Counted from the stretch's first letter, positions 8,302 through 20,056 are shown. The stretch: 64,000 nucleotides of DNA from JALOAT01 sp041685115 (GCA_041685115.1 JAWLGK010000012.1:1-64000), one strand, 5' to 3'. Made by a program: numbers and translations. The notes: a model not told the origin generated them from the letters alone.

Positions 8302-9107
8302 GAGACCTCGTGCGGCGTTTGTTCGAGGGCGGCGAGTTCGTCGGCGGTGAAGCCGGCAGCAAGCCGCGCATCGCGATGAAACGGCCCCCGCAATCCGCCT
8401 TTCAGATGGCGTGCGATGAGCGCGCGATAGGTAGCCTGCGGTTCCAGGTCACGTGCAGCGCACAGGTGGCGGAACCAGCGATCGCCCGCCGCCACGTGCC
8501 CAACCTCGTCGCGCAGTATGATGTCGAGAAATGCGGCGCCCTGGCTATCACCCACCTCGATCAACTTGGCCTTGATGCCGGGATTCACGTCCAGGCCGCG
8601 GGCCTCGAGGCCGCGCGGCACCAGTGCCATGCGCGCGAGCACGTCGTAGGCCGTGCTCTCGGCCATTTGCCACAGACCGCCATGGGCGGGGAAGTCACCA
8701 TAATCGTAGCCGAGCCCGCGCAGATGCCCGCGGAGCATCTCGAAATGATCGACCTCCTCCGCGGCGATGCGCAGCCAGTCGCCGTAATAGTCGGCGGGCA
8801 TGTCGCAAAAGCGGCAGGCATGGTCCAGGGCGAGATTGATGGCCGTGAACTCGATGTGCACGATGGCGTGGAACAGCACCGCCCGGCCCTCGGGCGAATC
8901 CGGACGGCGCTGCGGCAGCTCGCGTGGGCGCACCAGCACCGGGCGCGCGGGCCTGCCCGCCACCGGCACCGCCTTCGGCGCCTCTTCCAGCACCACCCTG
9001 CCCGACCGCCAGCCGGCCGCCGCCGCACGGGTCAGCGCCAGCTTCTCTTCCACATCGCAGGCCGCCAGGCACGCGCCCACGGTGGCAAAAAATCCGGAAC
9101 TCTGCAT
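8298..9107 (-). CDS. DUF455 ferritin-like domain protein
   Basis: The 269-residue protein matches the DUF455 group of ferritin-like four-helix proteins. Candidate di-iron ligands appear as HIEFTAINLALDH, EEVDHFEML and RDEVGHVAAGD, giving the expected Glu and ExxH pattern over about residues 95-215. The biochemical role of the family is not established; carboxylate di-iron chemistry or tRNA-hydroxylase-like activity is a guess from the fold. It overlaps the downstream secreted protein gene by 4 bp. A family A repeat lies upstream of its start. Confidence 0.82.
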   Translation of the reverse strand: MQSSGFFATVGACLAACDVEEKLALTRAAAAGWRSGRVVLEEAPKAVPVAGRPARPVLVRPRELPQRRPDSPEGRAVLFHAIVHIEFTAINLALDHACRFCDMPADYYGDWLRIAAEEVDHFEMLRGHLRGLGYDYGDFPAHGGLWQMAESTAYDVLARMALVPRGLEARGLDVNPGIKAKLIEVGDSQGAAFLDIILRDEVGHVAAGDRWFRHLCAARDLEPQATYRALIARHLKGGLRGPFHRDARLAAGFTADELAALEQTPHEVS

Positions 9108-9163
9108 GGCGGTGATTCTACCAAGCCCTCACCGTGAATTCCGTTCCGGGGAGAAAAGCCATT

Positions 9164-9316
9164 AACCACGGGGGACACGGGGTGAAGAAGCCCGGTTACG
9201 TGCACCCAAGGATTCCTGCTGGGTCCAGCGCCTGCGTGAACGCGCCGAACAAGAAGAGTCACGTAGCTTCGCAACGTGACCTACACCAATTTTTGTCCCC
9301 GTGTTCCCCGTGGTTA
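9164..9316. repeat. Family A (CACGGGG) palindromic element, copy 4
   Basis: The left arm AACCACGGGGGACACGGGG and right arm CCCCGTGTTCCCCGTGGTTAA enclose about 115 bp containing a separate small hairpin (GTCACGTAGC/GCAACGTGAC, 9258-9281). Flanks are AGAAAAGCC on the left and TTCTTTTTCTTT on the right, as in other copies. It lies between the glycerate kinase stop and the DUF455 start. Confidence 0.83.
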
Positions 9317-9337
9317 ATTCTTTTTCTTTGCCGCGGC

Positions 9338-10567
9338 TCAGACCCTGACCCTGAGGCCGAGTACCAGGTCCATGACGTTGGTGCCGGTGGGTCCGGTGGT
9401 GATGAGGTCGCCGCTGGCTTCCAGGAAGCGGCCTGCGTCGGCGCGGGCGAGGGATTGGGCAAGACTGAAATTCTCGTTTTCGCCGCGCTGCACCGTATGC
9501 CCATCCACCAGCGCGCCGGCATCCTCGCCCGGCCCATCGCTGCCGTCACTGCCGGCGGCCAATAGGCTGATGTCGTCGCGTCCGGCAATGCTACGGGCGA
9601 CCAGCAAGGCCAGGTGCTGGCAGCGTCCGCCGCGGCCCGGCGCCGCCGGCAGTCGCACCGTGGTCTCGCCGCCCCACACGTGCAGGGCCGGCGCCGATGC
9701 CTCCAGGGTCTCGGTTACGTGCCGCGCGGCGTCCGCCACGTCACCCGTCAATAACGTGTCGTGCACCACGACGGACCAGCCGTGCCGAGCGGCGGCCTGG
9801 GCCGCAGCCGTGCGTGCGTCGTGGTTGGCGGCGAGCACATGGGTCTCGATGGCGGCGAAACAGGGATCGTCACCCGTGGGTGGCGGCACACATTGCGCGC
9901 TCAGCGCCGTCACCTCGTCAGGGAGTGGCGGCAGGGGTGTGGCCGCCTCCGGGTCGGGCACCAGCGGGCCCGAGCCGATCACGGCCGGATCATCACCGGG
10001 CACGTCGGAGAGCAACAGGCACAGGGCCGGACGGCCGCCGAGCGCCAGCGCCAGCCGTCCCTGCTTGATGCACGAGAAACGCTTGCGTACGCGGTTCATG
10101 GCGGCGATGTCGAGGCTGGCGCCCAACAACCAGGCATTCAGTCGCGCCAAATGCTCCAGCGTCATGCCGGTCGGCAACACCTCGGCCAGCGCGGAGGCCC
10201 CGCCCGAGATGAGAAACAGCAACGGCTGGCCGGGCGGCGCCGAGCGGATGAATTCCAGCAAGGCGTGACCGGCGGCGAGGCTGGCCGTGTCGGGCACCGG
10301 GTGACCTGCTTCGAGAATGGTCGCGAGGGCATCCAGCCGCAGATCGCCGTGTCCGTGCTTGGTGATCACCAGGGCGCGCTCCACGCCGCCCGCATCGAAG
10401 GCGCCCAGGGTCATGGCAGCGGCGGCCTTGCCGATGGCGATCACGCGCCGGGTGGACGGCGCGCGCGCCGCGAGGAAATCGCGCACCCGCGCCCGCCCGT
10501 CCACGGCGGCGAGGGCGGCACGGTAGACCTGCAACAACCCCCGGCGCGCGTCAATCGCCGTTGTCAT
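9338..10567 (-). CDS. Glycerate 2-kinase (MOFRL/GckA-TtuD family)
   Basis: The 409-residue enzyme phosphorylates D-glycerate, linking glyoxylate/tartronate metabolism to glycolysis. The N-terminal DUF4147 domain carries VIAIGKAAAAM, KHGHGD, GHPVPD and LISGGASAL; the C-terminal MOFRL domain has GGETTVRL, GGRCQHLAL, AAGSDGSDGPG and PTGTNVMDL. These are family-wide motifs. The start MTTAIDARRG overlaps the end of the carbonic anhydrase gene by 17 bp, so the two are cotranscribed; MPTGSG six codons upstream is an alternative. Confidence 0.9.
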   Translation of the reverse strand: MTTAIDARRGLLQVYRAALAAVDGRARVRDFLAARAPSTRRVIAIGKAAAAMTLGAFDAGGVERALVITKHGHGDLRLDALATILEAGHPVPDTASLAAGHALLEFIRSAPPGQPLLFLISGGASALAEVLPTGMTLEHLARLNAWLLGASLDIAAMNRVRKRFSCIKQGRLALALGGRPALCLLLSDVPGDDPAVIGSGPLVPDPEAATPLPPLPDEVTALSAQCVPPPTGDDPCFAAIETHVLAANHDARTAAAQAAARHGWSVVVHDTLLTGDVADAARHVTETLEASAPALHVWGGETTVRLPAAPGRGGRCQHLALLVARSIAGRDDISLLAAGSDGSDGPGEDAGALVDGHTVQRGENENFSLAQSLARADAGRFLEASGDLITTGPTGTNVMDLVLGLRVRV

Positions 10568-11210
10568 TCCAGATCCGGTAGGCATCGGGGATCTGGTCGA
10601 TGCCGCTGAAGCTCACCTTGAGGTCGCGCAGGCGGCCATCCTTGATGCCGTAGATCCAGCCGTGCACCGCGAGCTTCTGACCGCGCGCCCAGGCGTTCTG
10701 CACGATGGTGGTGTGACACACATTGCCGACCTGTGCACGCACGTTGAGCTCGCACAGCCTGTCGGCGCGCTGCTCTTCCGTGGGCAGGCGTGCGATGCGA
10801 TCGGCGTACTGGTGATAGATGTCCTTGATGTTGCGCAACCAGTTGTCGATGAGGCCGTGGTCCTTTTTCTCCATGGCCGCCTTCACGCCGCCGCAGCCGT
10901 AGTGACCACACACGATGATGTGCTTCACCTGCAACACGTCCACGGCGTACTGGAGCACGGTGAGGCAATTGAAATCGGTGTGTACCACCACGTTGGCCAC
11001 GTTGCGGTGCACGAACACGTCGCCCGGCAACAGGCCCAGCAGCTCATTGGCGGGCACGCGGCTGTCGGCACAGCCTATCCACAGATACTCGGGCGTCTGC
11101 TGCTTGGCGAGGGCCGGAAAAAAATCCGGATTCTCCCGTGTCATCTCCTCGGCCCAGCGCCGATTCTTGTCCAGCAGATGCTGCAAAGGATGAGAGCACT
11201 TTTCACACAT
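10551..11210 (-). CDS. can: Beta-class carbonic anhydrase
   Basis: The 219-residue enzyme interconverts CO2 and bicarbonate. The zinc ligands and catalytic dyad are in WIGCADSRVP (Cys, Asp-Arg) and VCGHYGCGGV (His, Cys), as in Can/YadF of E. coli, which has nearly the same length. VFVHRNVANVV and the C-terminal HGWIYGIKDGRL also match. It is first in a two-gene unit with glycerate kinase. Confidence 0.95.
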   Translation of the reverse strand: MCEKCSHPLQHLLDKNRRWAEEMTRENPDFFPALAKQQTPEYLWIGCADSRVPANELLGLLPGDVFVHRNVANVVVHTDFNCLTVLQYAVDVLQVKHIIVCGHYGCGGVKAAMEKKDHGLIDNWLRNIKDIYHQYADRIARLPTEEQRADRLCELNVRAQVGNVCHTTIVQNAWARGQKLAVHGWIYGIKDGRLRDLKVSFSGIDQIPDAYRIWNDNGD

Positions 11211-11269
11211 GCCAGTGGCACCTCAACTGGGATGAACGCAACGGACGAAGGGAAAAGAGAAAAAACTCG

Positions 11270-11443
11270 ACCACGGGGGACACGGGGAACATGGGGGTGA
11301 AATCCTTCGAAGTGGTGGTTCCGGTCACCTGTGAGAGCGACCTCAGCCGCGATGGCGGTTGGCAACCGCGTCATCGCGGCCTGAGGCCGCTCCCACAGGA
11401 GCAATAATTTTCTTTCCCGTGTTCCCCGTGTCCCCCGTGGTTA
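11270..11443. repeat. Family A (CACGGGG) palindromic element, copy 5, with nested family E pair
   Basis: ACCACGGGGGACACGGGGAA on the left and the matching CCCCGTGTCCCCCGTGGTT on the right bound about 135 bp that carry a degenerate REP-like palindrome (11327-11345) and a full inverted copy (CGCGGCCTGAGGCCGCTCCC, 11376-11395). AAAAGAGAAAAAACT and CTCTTTCTTTTCCT flank the arms. It fills the can-metZ junction. Confidence 0.85.
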
Positions 11444-11458
11444 ATGCTCTTTCTTTTC

Positions 11459-12637
11459 CTAGCCGAATCCCCGGGCGAGGTCGGCTTTGATGTCTTCGAT
11501 GTCTTCCAGGCCCACCGAGACGCGGATGAGGCCGTCGGTGATGCCGGCCTCGGCGCGCTTCTCCGGCGGCAACCGCCCGTGGGTGGTGGTGGCCGGGTGG
11601 GTGATGGTGCTCTTCGCGTCGCCCAGATTGGCCGTGATGGACAGCAGGCGGGTGGCATCGATGAGCCGCCAGGCAGCCTCGCGGCCGCCGGTCATCTCGA
11701 ACGAAAGCACGCCGCCGAAGGCGCGCTGCTGGCGCGCGGCGAGCGCGTGTTGCGGATGCGTGGGCAGGCCCGGGTAATTCACGTGCCCGACGCCGGGTTG
11801 CGCGGTGAGCCAGCGGGCGAGTTCGAGGGCATTTTCGCTGTGGGCGCGCATGCGCAGCCCCAAGGTCTCCAGGCCCTTCAGCATCACCCAGGCGTTGAAC
11901 GGGCTCAAGGTGGGGCCGGCGGTGCGCAGGAAGCCGAACACCTGCGCCAGCTCCTGCTCGCGCCCCACCACCGCGCCGCCCAGGGTGCGCCCCTGGCCGT
12001 CGATGTATTTGGTGGCGGAGTGCACCACGATGTCCGCGCCGAGGGCCAGCGGCCGTTGCAGCGCCGGTGTGCAGAAGCAGTTGTCCACCACCAGCAGGCA
12101 ACCACGCGCGTGCGCCAGGGCGGCAATGGCGGCGATGTCCGCCACTTCCATGCGTGGGTTGGAAGGCGTTTCGAGAAACAGCAGCCGGGTCTCGGGGCGG
12201 ATGGCCGCCTCCCAGGCCGCAAGGTCGGTGAGCGACACGTAACTGGTCGCGACGCCGAAGCGTGCCAGGTAGTTGTCAAACAGCGCCACCGTCGCGCCGA
12301 ACAGGCCACGCGAGGCGACGATATGGTCACCGGTGCGCAGCAGCGCCATGCAGGTGGAGAGGATGGCGGCCATGCCCGAACTTGTGGCCACACAGCGTTC
12401 GCCACCTTCAAGTGCGGCGAGTCGTTCCTCGAAGGTGCGCACGGTGGGATTGGTGAACCGGGAATACACATTGCCCGGCTCGCTGCCCGCAAAACGCGCG
12501 GCCGCTTCCGCGGCGCTGCGATAAACGAAGCTGGAGGTGGTGAAAATGGGCTCGCCGTGCTCGCCCTCCGCCGTGCGGTGCTGCCCAGCACGCACCGCGC
12601 GCGTATCGAACCCGTACTCGTCCCAGTCCTCGATCAT
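11459..12637 (-). CDS. metZ: O-succinylhomoserine sulfhydrylase
   Basis: The 392-residue PLP enzyme of the Cys/Met metabolism family condenses O-succinylhomoserine with sulfide to homocysteine (direct sulfurylation route of methionine synthesis). The PLP-binding Lys lies in HSATKYIDGQGRTLGG; other motifs are YSRFTNPT, SSGMAAI, VDNCFCTP and ITHPATTTHG. Placement beside purF matches the pseudomonad metZ locus. The start MIEDWDEYG is preceded by GAGGGGGAA. A terminator-like hairpin sits only about 20 bp upstream of the start codon. Confidence 0.93.
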   Translation of the reverse strand: MIEDWDEYGFDTRAVRAGQHRTAEGEHGEPIFTTSSFVYRSAAEAAARFAGSEPGNVYSRFTNPTVRTFEERLAALEGGERCVATSSGMAAILSTCMALLRTGDHIVASRGLFGATVALFDNYLARFGVATSYVSLTDLAAWEAAIRPETRLLFLETPSNPRMEVADIAAIAALAHARGCLLVVDNCFCTPALQRPLALGADIVVHSATKYIDGQGRTLGGAVVGREQELAQVFGFLRTAGPTLSPFNAWVMLKGLETLGLRMRAHSENALELARWLTAQPGVGHVNYPGLPTHPQHALAARQQRAFGGVLSFEMTGGREAAWRLIDATRLLSITANLGDAKSTITHPATTTHGRLPPEKRAEAGITDGLIRVSVGLEDIEDIKADLARGFG

Positions 12638-12656
12638 TCCATTCCCCCTCGGGCAC

Positions 12657-12682
12657 AAAAAAACCTGCCCGGTGTTGGCAGG
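12657..12682 (-). terminator. Intrinsic terminator-like hairpin in the metZ 5' leader
   Basis: On the minus strand CCTGCC and GGCAGG form a 6-bp stem with a 7-base loop, followed directly by seven T residues. It lies downstream of purF but ends only about 20 bp before the metZ ATG, so it either terminates purF readthrough or attenuates metZ. An upstream CCTGCTCC segment (12685-12692 on the opposite strand) could compete for pairing. Confidence 0.65.
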
Positions 12683-12730
12683 AGCAGGCAGCGAATATAT
12701 ACGAACCGCATTGGCGGTGGGAAAAGCCTA

Positions 12731-12835
12731 AACCACGGGGGACACAGGGAACACGGGGAGAAGAAAATTGTTGCTCCCACAGGCAGGGGTAACCATTGAT
12801 GGATTTTCCCCCGTGCTCCCCATGTCCCCCGTGGT
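12731..12835. repeat. Family A (CACGGGG) palindromic element, copy 6
   Basis: AACCACGGGGGACACAGGGA and CCATGTCCCCCGTGGT are inverted arms about 105 bp apart in total, without a full nested palindrome. GGGAAAAGCCT and GAAAGCTTTTTTCTT flank it. It fills the purF-metZ junction up to the purF stop codon. Confidence 0.83.
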
Positions 12836-12848
12836 GAAAGCTTTTTTC

Positions 12849-14363
<1,515 letters not shown>

Positions 14364-14402
14364 GAATGGATATTCCTCTGCAGGAGCTTTCTGCGTTGCG
14401 AA

Positions 14403-14894
14403 TCAGCGATAACGGATATTCGACGCCACTTCCGGCGGCAGGTAGCCGCGCAGCCAAAGCGCCATATCCTCGAAATAATGAAGCAGGTACGACTGCCGCC
14501 ACCAGTTGTCCTGGGGCATGGGGGTGAGACCGCCGAGCAGCACCAGCACCACCACGATGGCGTAGCCGCGCGCGAAACCGAAGCCCACGCCAATGACGCG
14601 ATCGGTGCCGCTCAGGCCGGATTTCTTCACCAGTTCCGTGGCCAGGTGATTCACCAGTGCCGCCACCAGGATGGTGATCAGGAACAGCACGGCAATAGCC
14701 ACCAGGAGTCGGCCCGTGGGGGAAGCGATGAACGGGCGCAGCAGGCGCTCGAATTCGTCGGCGAAGGTCAGTGTGACCCACACCGCCACGATCCAACCGG
14801 TGAGCGACAGGGCCTCACGGGTAAAGCCGCGCCACAGGCCGATGACGATCGAGGTTGCGATGACGGCGAGAATGACGTAGTCGACCCAGTTCAT
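14403..14894 (-). CDS. cvpA: CvpA family inner-membrane protein
   Basis: The 163-residue protein has four hydrophobic helices (about residues 5-20, 28-45, 63-85, 105-122) and starts MNWVDYVILAVI, typical of CvpA (colicin V production protein). FTREALSL and FGFARGYAIV match family-conserved segments. It is an integral inner-membrane protein whose molecular role is unsettled; in E. coli it is linked to colicin V export and envelope stress tolerance. It sits directly before purF as in many proteobacteria. Confidence 0.92.
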   Translation of the reverse strand: MNWVDYVILAVIATSIVIGLWRGFTREALSLTGWIVAVWVTLTFADEFERLLRPFIASPTGRLLVAIAVLFLITILVAALVNHLATELVKKSGLSGTDRVIGVGFGFARGYAIVVVLVLLGGLTPMPQDNWWRQSYLLHYFEDMALWLRGYLPPEVASNIRYR

Positions 14895-14970
14895 CGCGGG
14901 GCGTGGACATGAATGCGTTCAGGACGGGAGCCGCAGATTTTACCAGAGCTCGCCCCGCCGCGCGAAGCGA

Positions 14971-15594
14971 TCACGGGTGGCTCATGACCACGGTGTCGAC
15001 ACCCAGCGCCTTGGCGACCTGGAGCTTCAGCGCATCGGCACGCTCACGCTGCGCCTCGGGACCGACGCGCACGCGATAGGCGAGCTTGCCGCCTTCCACC
15101 TTCACCTGCTCGACGAAGGCATCGAAGCCTTTGCTGCGCGCCTTGTCGCGCAGGGCCATGGCATTCGCGGCCTGGGCGAAGCTGCCGAGCTGCACCACCC
15201 ACGCCTGCGGGGCATCCGTCGGCTTGAGCGCAGCGGCTGCCGGCTTGAGCGCAGCGGCTGCCGGCGTGACCGCAGGCTTGGCCGACTGTACCGGCTGTAC
15301 CGGCGGGGCCGTCGCGAGGGTGGCGACGGATTCGGGCGCCGGCACGGCGGCGGCCTCGTAGGTCCGGGCCTGCTGCACCGAATCCACCACGCGGGCATCC
15401 GCACGTGCGGGTTCCGCGGGCAATTGCAGGGGGATATCGATGGTCTCGAATTCGGAATCAGGGCGCTCGGGGACGTTGCTGCCGTAGGAGGACATGCGCT
15501 GGTCATCGCCATCGAGCAGCATGGGGATGAAGATCACGGCCAGGGCCACCAGGACCACGGCCCCCGTCAGGCGTTTCTTGAGTTGTTCGTTCAC
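14971..15594 (-). CDS. dedD: SPOR-domain protein (DedD-like)
   Basis: The 207-residue protein has a short cytoplasmic start (MNEQLKKRL), one transmembrane helix (about residues 10-27, ending FIPMLLDGDD), a Pro/Ala-rich periplasmic linker, and a C-terminal SPOR domain (WVVQLGSFAQ to LGVDTVVM), which binds denuded septal peptidoglycan. Its position between folC and cvpA is the DedD position in gammaproteobacteria. The linker contains a 21-bp tandem duplication (15219-15262) encoding the repeated AAALKP. Confidence 0.88.
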   Translation of the reverse strand: MNEQLKKRLTGAVVLVALAVIFIPMLLDGDDQRMSSYGSNVPERPDSEFETIDIPLQLPAEPARADARVVDSVQQARTYEAAAVPAPESVATLATAPPVQPVQSAKPAVTPAAAALKPAAAALKPTDAPQAWVVQLGSFAQAANAMALRDKARSKGFDAFVEQVKVEGGKLAYRVRVGPEAQRERADALKLQVAKALGVDTVVMSHP

Positions 15595-15669
15595 CGCTCC
15601 CTCGCCTCCCTCAAACCGGCAGGTGTGTGCTCCCGGGGCGCGCCCGGCCGGACGTGCCGCGTGGGCGGA

Positions 15670-16929
15670 TTATACGGAGCCTGCAAAGGCCTCCGCCACC
15701 GTATGGAAGGACCCGAACACCACCACACGGTCGCCGGGAGCCGCGTCCGCCAGTGCCCGCACCAGGGCCGCGGACACCCCGGGGAAGGTCTGCACGGCTC
15801 CGATCCCGGCCTCCTTCAGCACGCCGGCAACCCGCTCGGGCCCGGCGCCCCGGGCCCCGTCGAGCCCGGCCACGTACCAGGCATCCACCTGCGTGGCGAG
15901 CTGCGCCACCACGCCGGCCGCGTCCTTGTCGGCGAGCATGCCGATGACCAGGCGCGTGTGCCCGGTGCAGGGATGGGCGGCCAGGTTGCGCGCCAGTTCA
16001 GCGGCAGCGTGGGGGTTATGGCCCACGTCGAAGATGCGCGTGACCTCGCCCGGCAGCACCTGGAAACGCCCGGGCAGCTGCACGCTCGACAGGCCGGCGC
16101 GCACGTCCTGCTGGTACACCGGCAGGCGGGCGGTGAGTTGTTCCAGCACCATGAGCACGCCGGCCGCGTTCTGCGGCTGGGACACACCGCGCAGGGCGGG
16201 CAGCGGCAGGCCGTCGCGGCGTTGCAGGCGACCGCGCCACCACCATTGCCCGCCGTCCACGCCGTAGTCGAAATCGCGACCGAGGATCAGCAGCCCGGCA
16301 CCCACGCGCTCCGCCTCGCTGGACAGCGCGGCGGGCGGATTGGGATCGCTGCACACCGCCGGGCGGCCGGCGCGGAAGATGCCGGCCTTCTCGCGGGCGA
16401 TACGCTCGCGGTCGGGGCCGAGCCACTCGGTGTGGTCCACGTCGATGGGCGTGATCAGCGCCACGTCCGCATCGAGCAGGTTCACCGCATCGAGCCGCCC
16501 GCCCATGCCCACTTCCAGTACGGCCGCATCCAGGCCCGCCCGCTCCAGCAGGTCCAGGGCCGCCAGGGTGCCGAATTCGAAATAGCTCAGGGAGATGTCA
16601 CCGCGCGCCTCATCGATGCGCGCGAAGGCCGCGCACAGGGCCTGGTCGGAGACCTCGGTGCCGTCGATGCGGATGCGCTCGTTGTAGCGCAGCAGATGGG
16701 GTGAGGTGTAGGTGCCGACCCGGTAACCAGCCGCGCGCAGGATGGCATCGAGCATGGCCACGCTGGAGCCCTTGCCGTTGGTGCCGGCCACGGTGATTAC
16801 CGCATGGGAGGGCCGGCCCAACCCCATGCGCCTGAGCACCTCCCCCACCCGCTCCAGGCCCAGATCGATGGCCGTGGGATGCAGGGTCTCTTGCCAGGCC
16901 AGCCAGTCAGCGAGGGTTTGGTAGCGCAT
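15670..16929 (-). CDS. folC: Dihydrofolate/folylpolyglutamate synthase
   Basis: The 419-residue ATP-dependent ligase adds glutamate to dihydropteroate and folates. The Mur-ligase-type P-loop is TVAGTNGKGSS, followed by YTSPHLLRYNERI, the FEFGTLAAL segment, LEVGMGGRLDAVN, and ITPIDVDHTEWLG. The ATG at 16929 is preferred over the in-frame TTG at 16944 inside the flank of a family A repeat. It lies between accD and dedD, the standard order in pseudomonads. Confidence 0.94.
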   Translation of the reverse strand: MRYQTLADWLAWQETLHPTAIDLGLERVGEVLRRMGLGRPSHAVITVAGTNGKGSSVAMLDAILRAAGYRVGTYTSPHLLRYNERIRIDGTEVSDQALCAAFARIDEARGDISLSYFEFGTLAALDLLERAGLDAAVLEVGMGGRLDAVNLLDADVALITPIDVDHTEWLGPDRERIAREKAGIFRAGRPAVCSDPNPPAALSSEAERVGAGLLILGRDFDYGVDGGQWWWRGRLQRRDGLPLPALRGVSQPQNAAGVLMVLEQLTARLPVYQQDVRAGLSSVQLPGRFQVLPGEVTRIFDVGHNPHAAAELARNLAAHPCTGHTRLVIGMLADKDAAGVVAQLATQVDAWYVAGLDGARGAGPERVAGVLKEAGIGAVQTFPGVSAALVRALADAAPGDRVVVFGSFHTVAEAFAGSV

Positions 16930-16942
16930 GGGAGAAAAGGAC

Positions 16943-17098
16943 AAACACGGGGGACACGGGGAACACGGGGGATTTCATGGGTTCCGGGGGCAATCCGCGT
17001 AGGAGCGGCCTCAGGCCGCGATGGGTTCGGTCTACCACATCACCGCGGCCCGAGGCCGCTCCTACAACACCAATACGTCCCCGTGTCCCCCGTGGTTC
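16943..17098. repeat. Family A (CACGGGG) palindromic element, copy 7, with nested family E pair
   Basis: CACGGGGGACACGGGGAACA and GTCCCCGTGTCCCCCGTGGTT bound a core with two inverted REP-like palindromes (GTAGGAGCGGCCTCAGGCCG at 17000-17019; CGGCCCGAGGCCGCTCCTAC at 17046-17065). AGAAAAGGAC and CAATCTTGTCTCTTC flank it. It fills the accD-folC junction. Confidence 0.86.
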
Positions 17099-17110
17099 AA
17101 TCTTGTCTCT

Positions 17111-17980
17111 TCACGCCGCCGGCAACTGCTGCAGCATGGTGAGCACGCGGGCGAGGCGGTCGCGCATTTCGCGGCGGTCGACGATCATGTCGATGGCGCC
17201 GTGTTCGAGCAGGAATTCGCTGCGCTGGAAGCCTTCCGGGAGGGTCTCGCGCACGGTCTGTTCGATGACGCGCGGGCCGGCGAAGCCGATGAGGGCGCCG
17301 GGCTCGCCGACGTTGATGTCACCGAGCATGGCGAGGCTCGCCGATACGCCGCCCATGGTGGGATCGGTGAGCACGGAGATGAACGGGATGCCGCGCTCGG
17401 ACAGGCGCGCCAGGGCCGCCGAGGTCTTGGCCATCTGCATGAGCGAGAACAGGGCCTCCTGCATGCGCGCGCCGCCCGAGGCGGAGAAGCACACCAGCGG
17501 GATGTTTTCCTCGATGCACACGTTCACGGCGCGCACGAAGCGTTCCCCCACCACCGAGCCCATGGAGCCTCCCATGAAGCTGAACTCGAAGGCGCAGGCC
17601 ACCAGCGGCACGCCCTTCACGCGGCCCTTCATGGCGATGAGCGCATCGCTCTCGTTAGTCACCTTTTGCGCCTGGAGCAGGCGATCCTTGTAACGCTTGC
17701 TGTCCTTGAACTTGAGCGCATCCACCGGCTGCACGTTGGCCGCCAGTTCCACGCGCGGTTCGGGGTCGAGAAAGCTGTCCAGGCGCCGGCGCGCGCCAAT
17801 GCGCATGTGCTGGCTGCACTTGGGACAGACATCCAGGTTGCGCTCCAGTTCGGCGCGATAGAGCACGGCGTTGCAGCCGGGGCACTTGGCCCACAGGCCT
17901 TCCGGTACAGTCTTCTTGACCGTGCCTTCCGTGCGTTCGGTGCGAATATGGGTGGGGACGAGACGTTTCAGCCAACTCAT
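17111..17980 (-). CDS. accD: Acetyl-CoA carboxylase carboxyltransferase subunit beta
   Basis: The 289-residue beta subunit pairs with AccA to transfer CO2 from carboxybiotin to acetyl-CoA. The N-terminal C4 zinc ribbon is CPGC and CPKC (about residues 33-55); the crotonase-like core has CFSASGGARMQEAL, DPTMGGVSASLAMLGD and IGFAGPRVIEQT. The start MSWLKRLVP at 17980 is homologous. It lies 34 bp downstream of trpA, in the conserved trpFBA-accD-folC order. Confidence 0.96.
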   Translation of the reverse strand: MSWLKRLVPTHIRTERTEGTVKKTVPEGLWAKCPGCNAVLYRAELERNLDVCPKCSQHMRIGARRRLDSFLDPEPRVELAANVQPVDALKFKDSKRYKDRLLQAQKVTNESDALIAMKGRVKGVPLVACAFEFSFMGGSMGSVVGERFVRAVNVCIEENIPLVCFSASGGARMQEALFSLMQMAKTSAALARLSERGIPFISVLTDPTMGGVSASLAMLGDINVGEPGALIGFAGPRVIEQTVRETLPEGFQRSEFLLEHGAIDMIVDRREMRDRLARVLTMLQQLPAA

Positions 17981-18014
17981 GGCGGATCCTCCGGTGCCGC
18001 GTGCGCGGCTTCTT

Positions 18015-18835
18015 TTATTGGTTATGCGCTGCGGTCGCCGCATCCATGGCGCGGCGCAATTCGTTCAGGAAGGCTGCGGCCGTTTCCGGTATGCGCTCGG
18101 GCTGACCGTCCAGCGCGCCGATGCGGCTCACCAGGGCACTGCCCACGATCACGGCGTCGGCGACGGTGGCGAGACGGGCCGCCGACTCGGCGTCGCGGAT
18201 ACCGAAACCGACGCCCACCGGCAGCGCGGTGTGCTTGCGGACCTCTTCGAGGCGTGCCGCCACTTCCGCGGTGTCCAGATGTGCCGCGCCGGTCACGCCC
18301 TTCACGGACACGTAGTAGATGAACCCACCCGCCGCCTCACAGATGCGCGCCATGCGCTCGGGCGCGGTGGTGGGCGCGAGCAGGAAGATCGGATCCACGC
18401 CGCGCCGTTGCAGTGCCGCCAGGAAATCCTCGGCCTCCTCGGGCGGCAGGTCCACCGTGAGCACGCCGTCCACGCCGGCCTCGGCCGCCGCCGCGGCAAA
18501 GGTCTCGTAACCCATCACCTCGACGGGGTTGAGGTAGCCCATGAGCACGACGGGCGTGTGCGCGTCGTCCTTGCGGAATGCGCGCACCATGTCGAGCACC
18601 TGGCGCAGGGACACATGGTGGCGCAAGGCGCGCTCGGCGGCGTGCTGGATGACCGGGCCGTCCGCCATGGGGTCGGAAAACGGCACGCCCAGTTCGATGA
18701 CATCGGCGCCGGCCTGCACCATGGCGTGCATGAGCGGCACGGCCACGGACGGCTCCGGGTCACCCGCAGTGACATAGGGAATGAGCGCAGTGCGGCCCTC
18801 GGCGCGCAGCTCGGAAAAACGCTTGGCGATACGGC

Positions 18836-18839
<4 letters not shown>
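18015..18839 (-). CDS. trpA: Tryptophan synthase alpha subunit
   Basis: The 274-residue TIM-barrel subunit cleaves indole-3-glycerol phosphate to indole and glyceraldehyde-3-phosphate. The catalytic Glu is in VIELGVPFSDPMADGP, and the catalytic Asp in LTVDLPPEEAED. GVGFGIRDAES and VIVGSALV form the phosphate-binding loop. It overlaps trpB by 4 bp, which couples their translation as expected for a 2:2 complex. Confidence 0.97.

Positions 18840-20045
<1,206 letters not shown>

Positions 20046-20056
<11 letters not shown>

Noticed and set aside
12640..12730. SAM riboswitch upstream of metZ
   Set aside because: Less than 50 bases remain between the family A repeat and the hairpin, and no SAM-I or SAM-II core motif is present.
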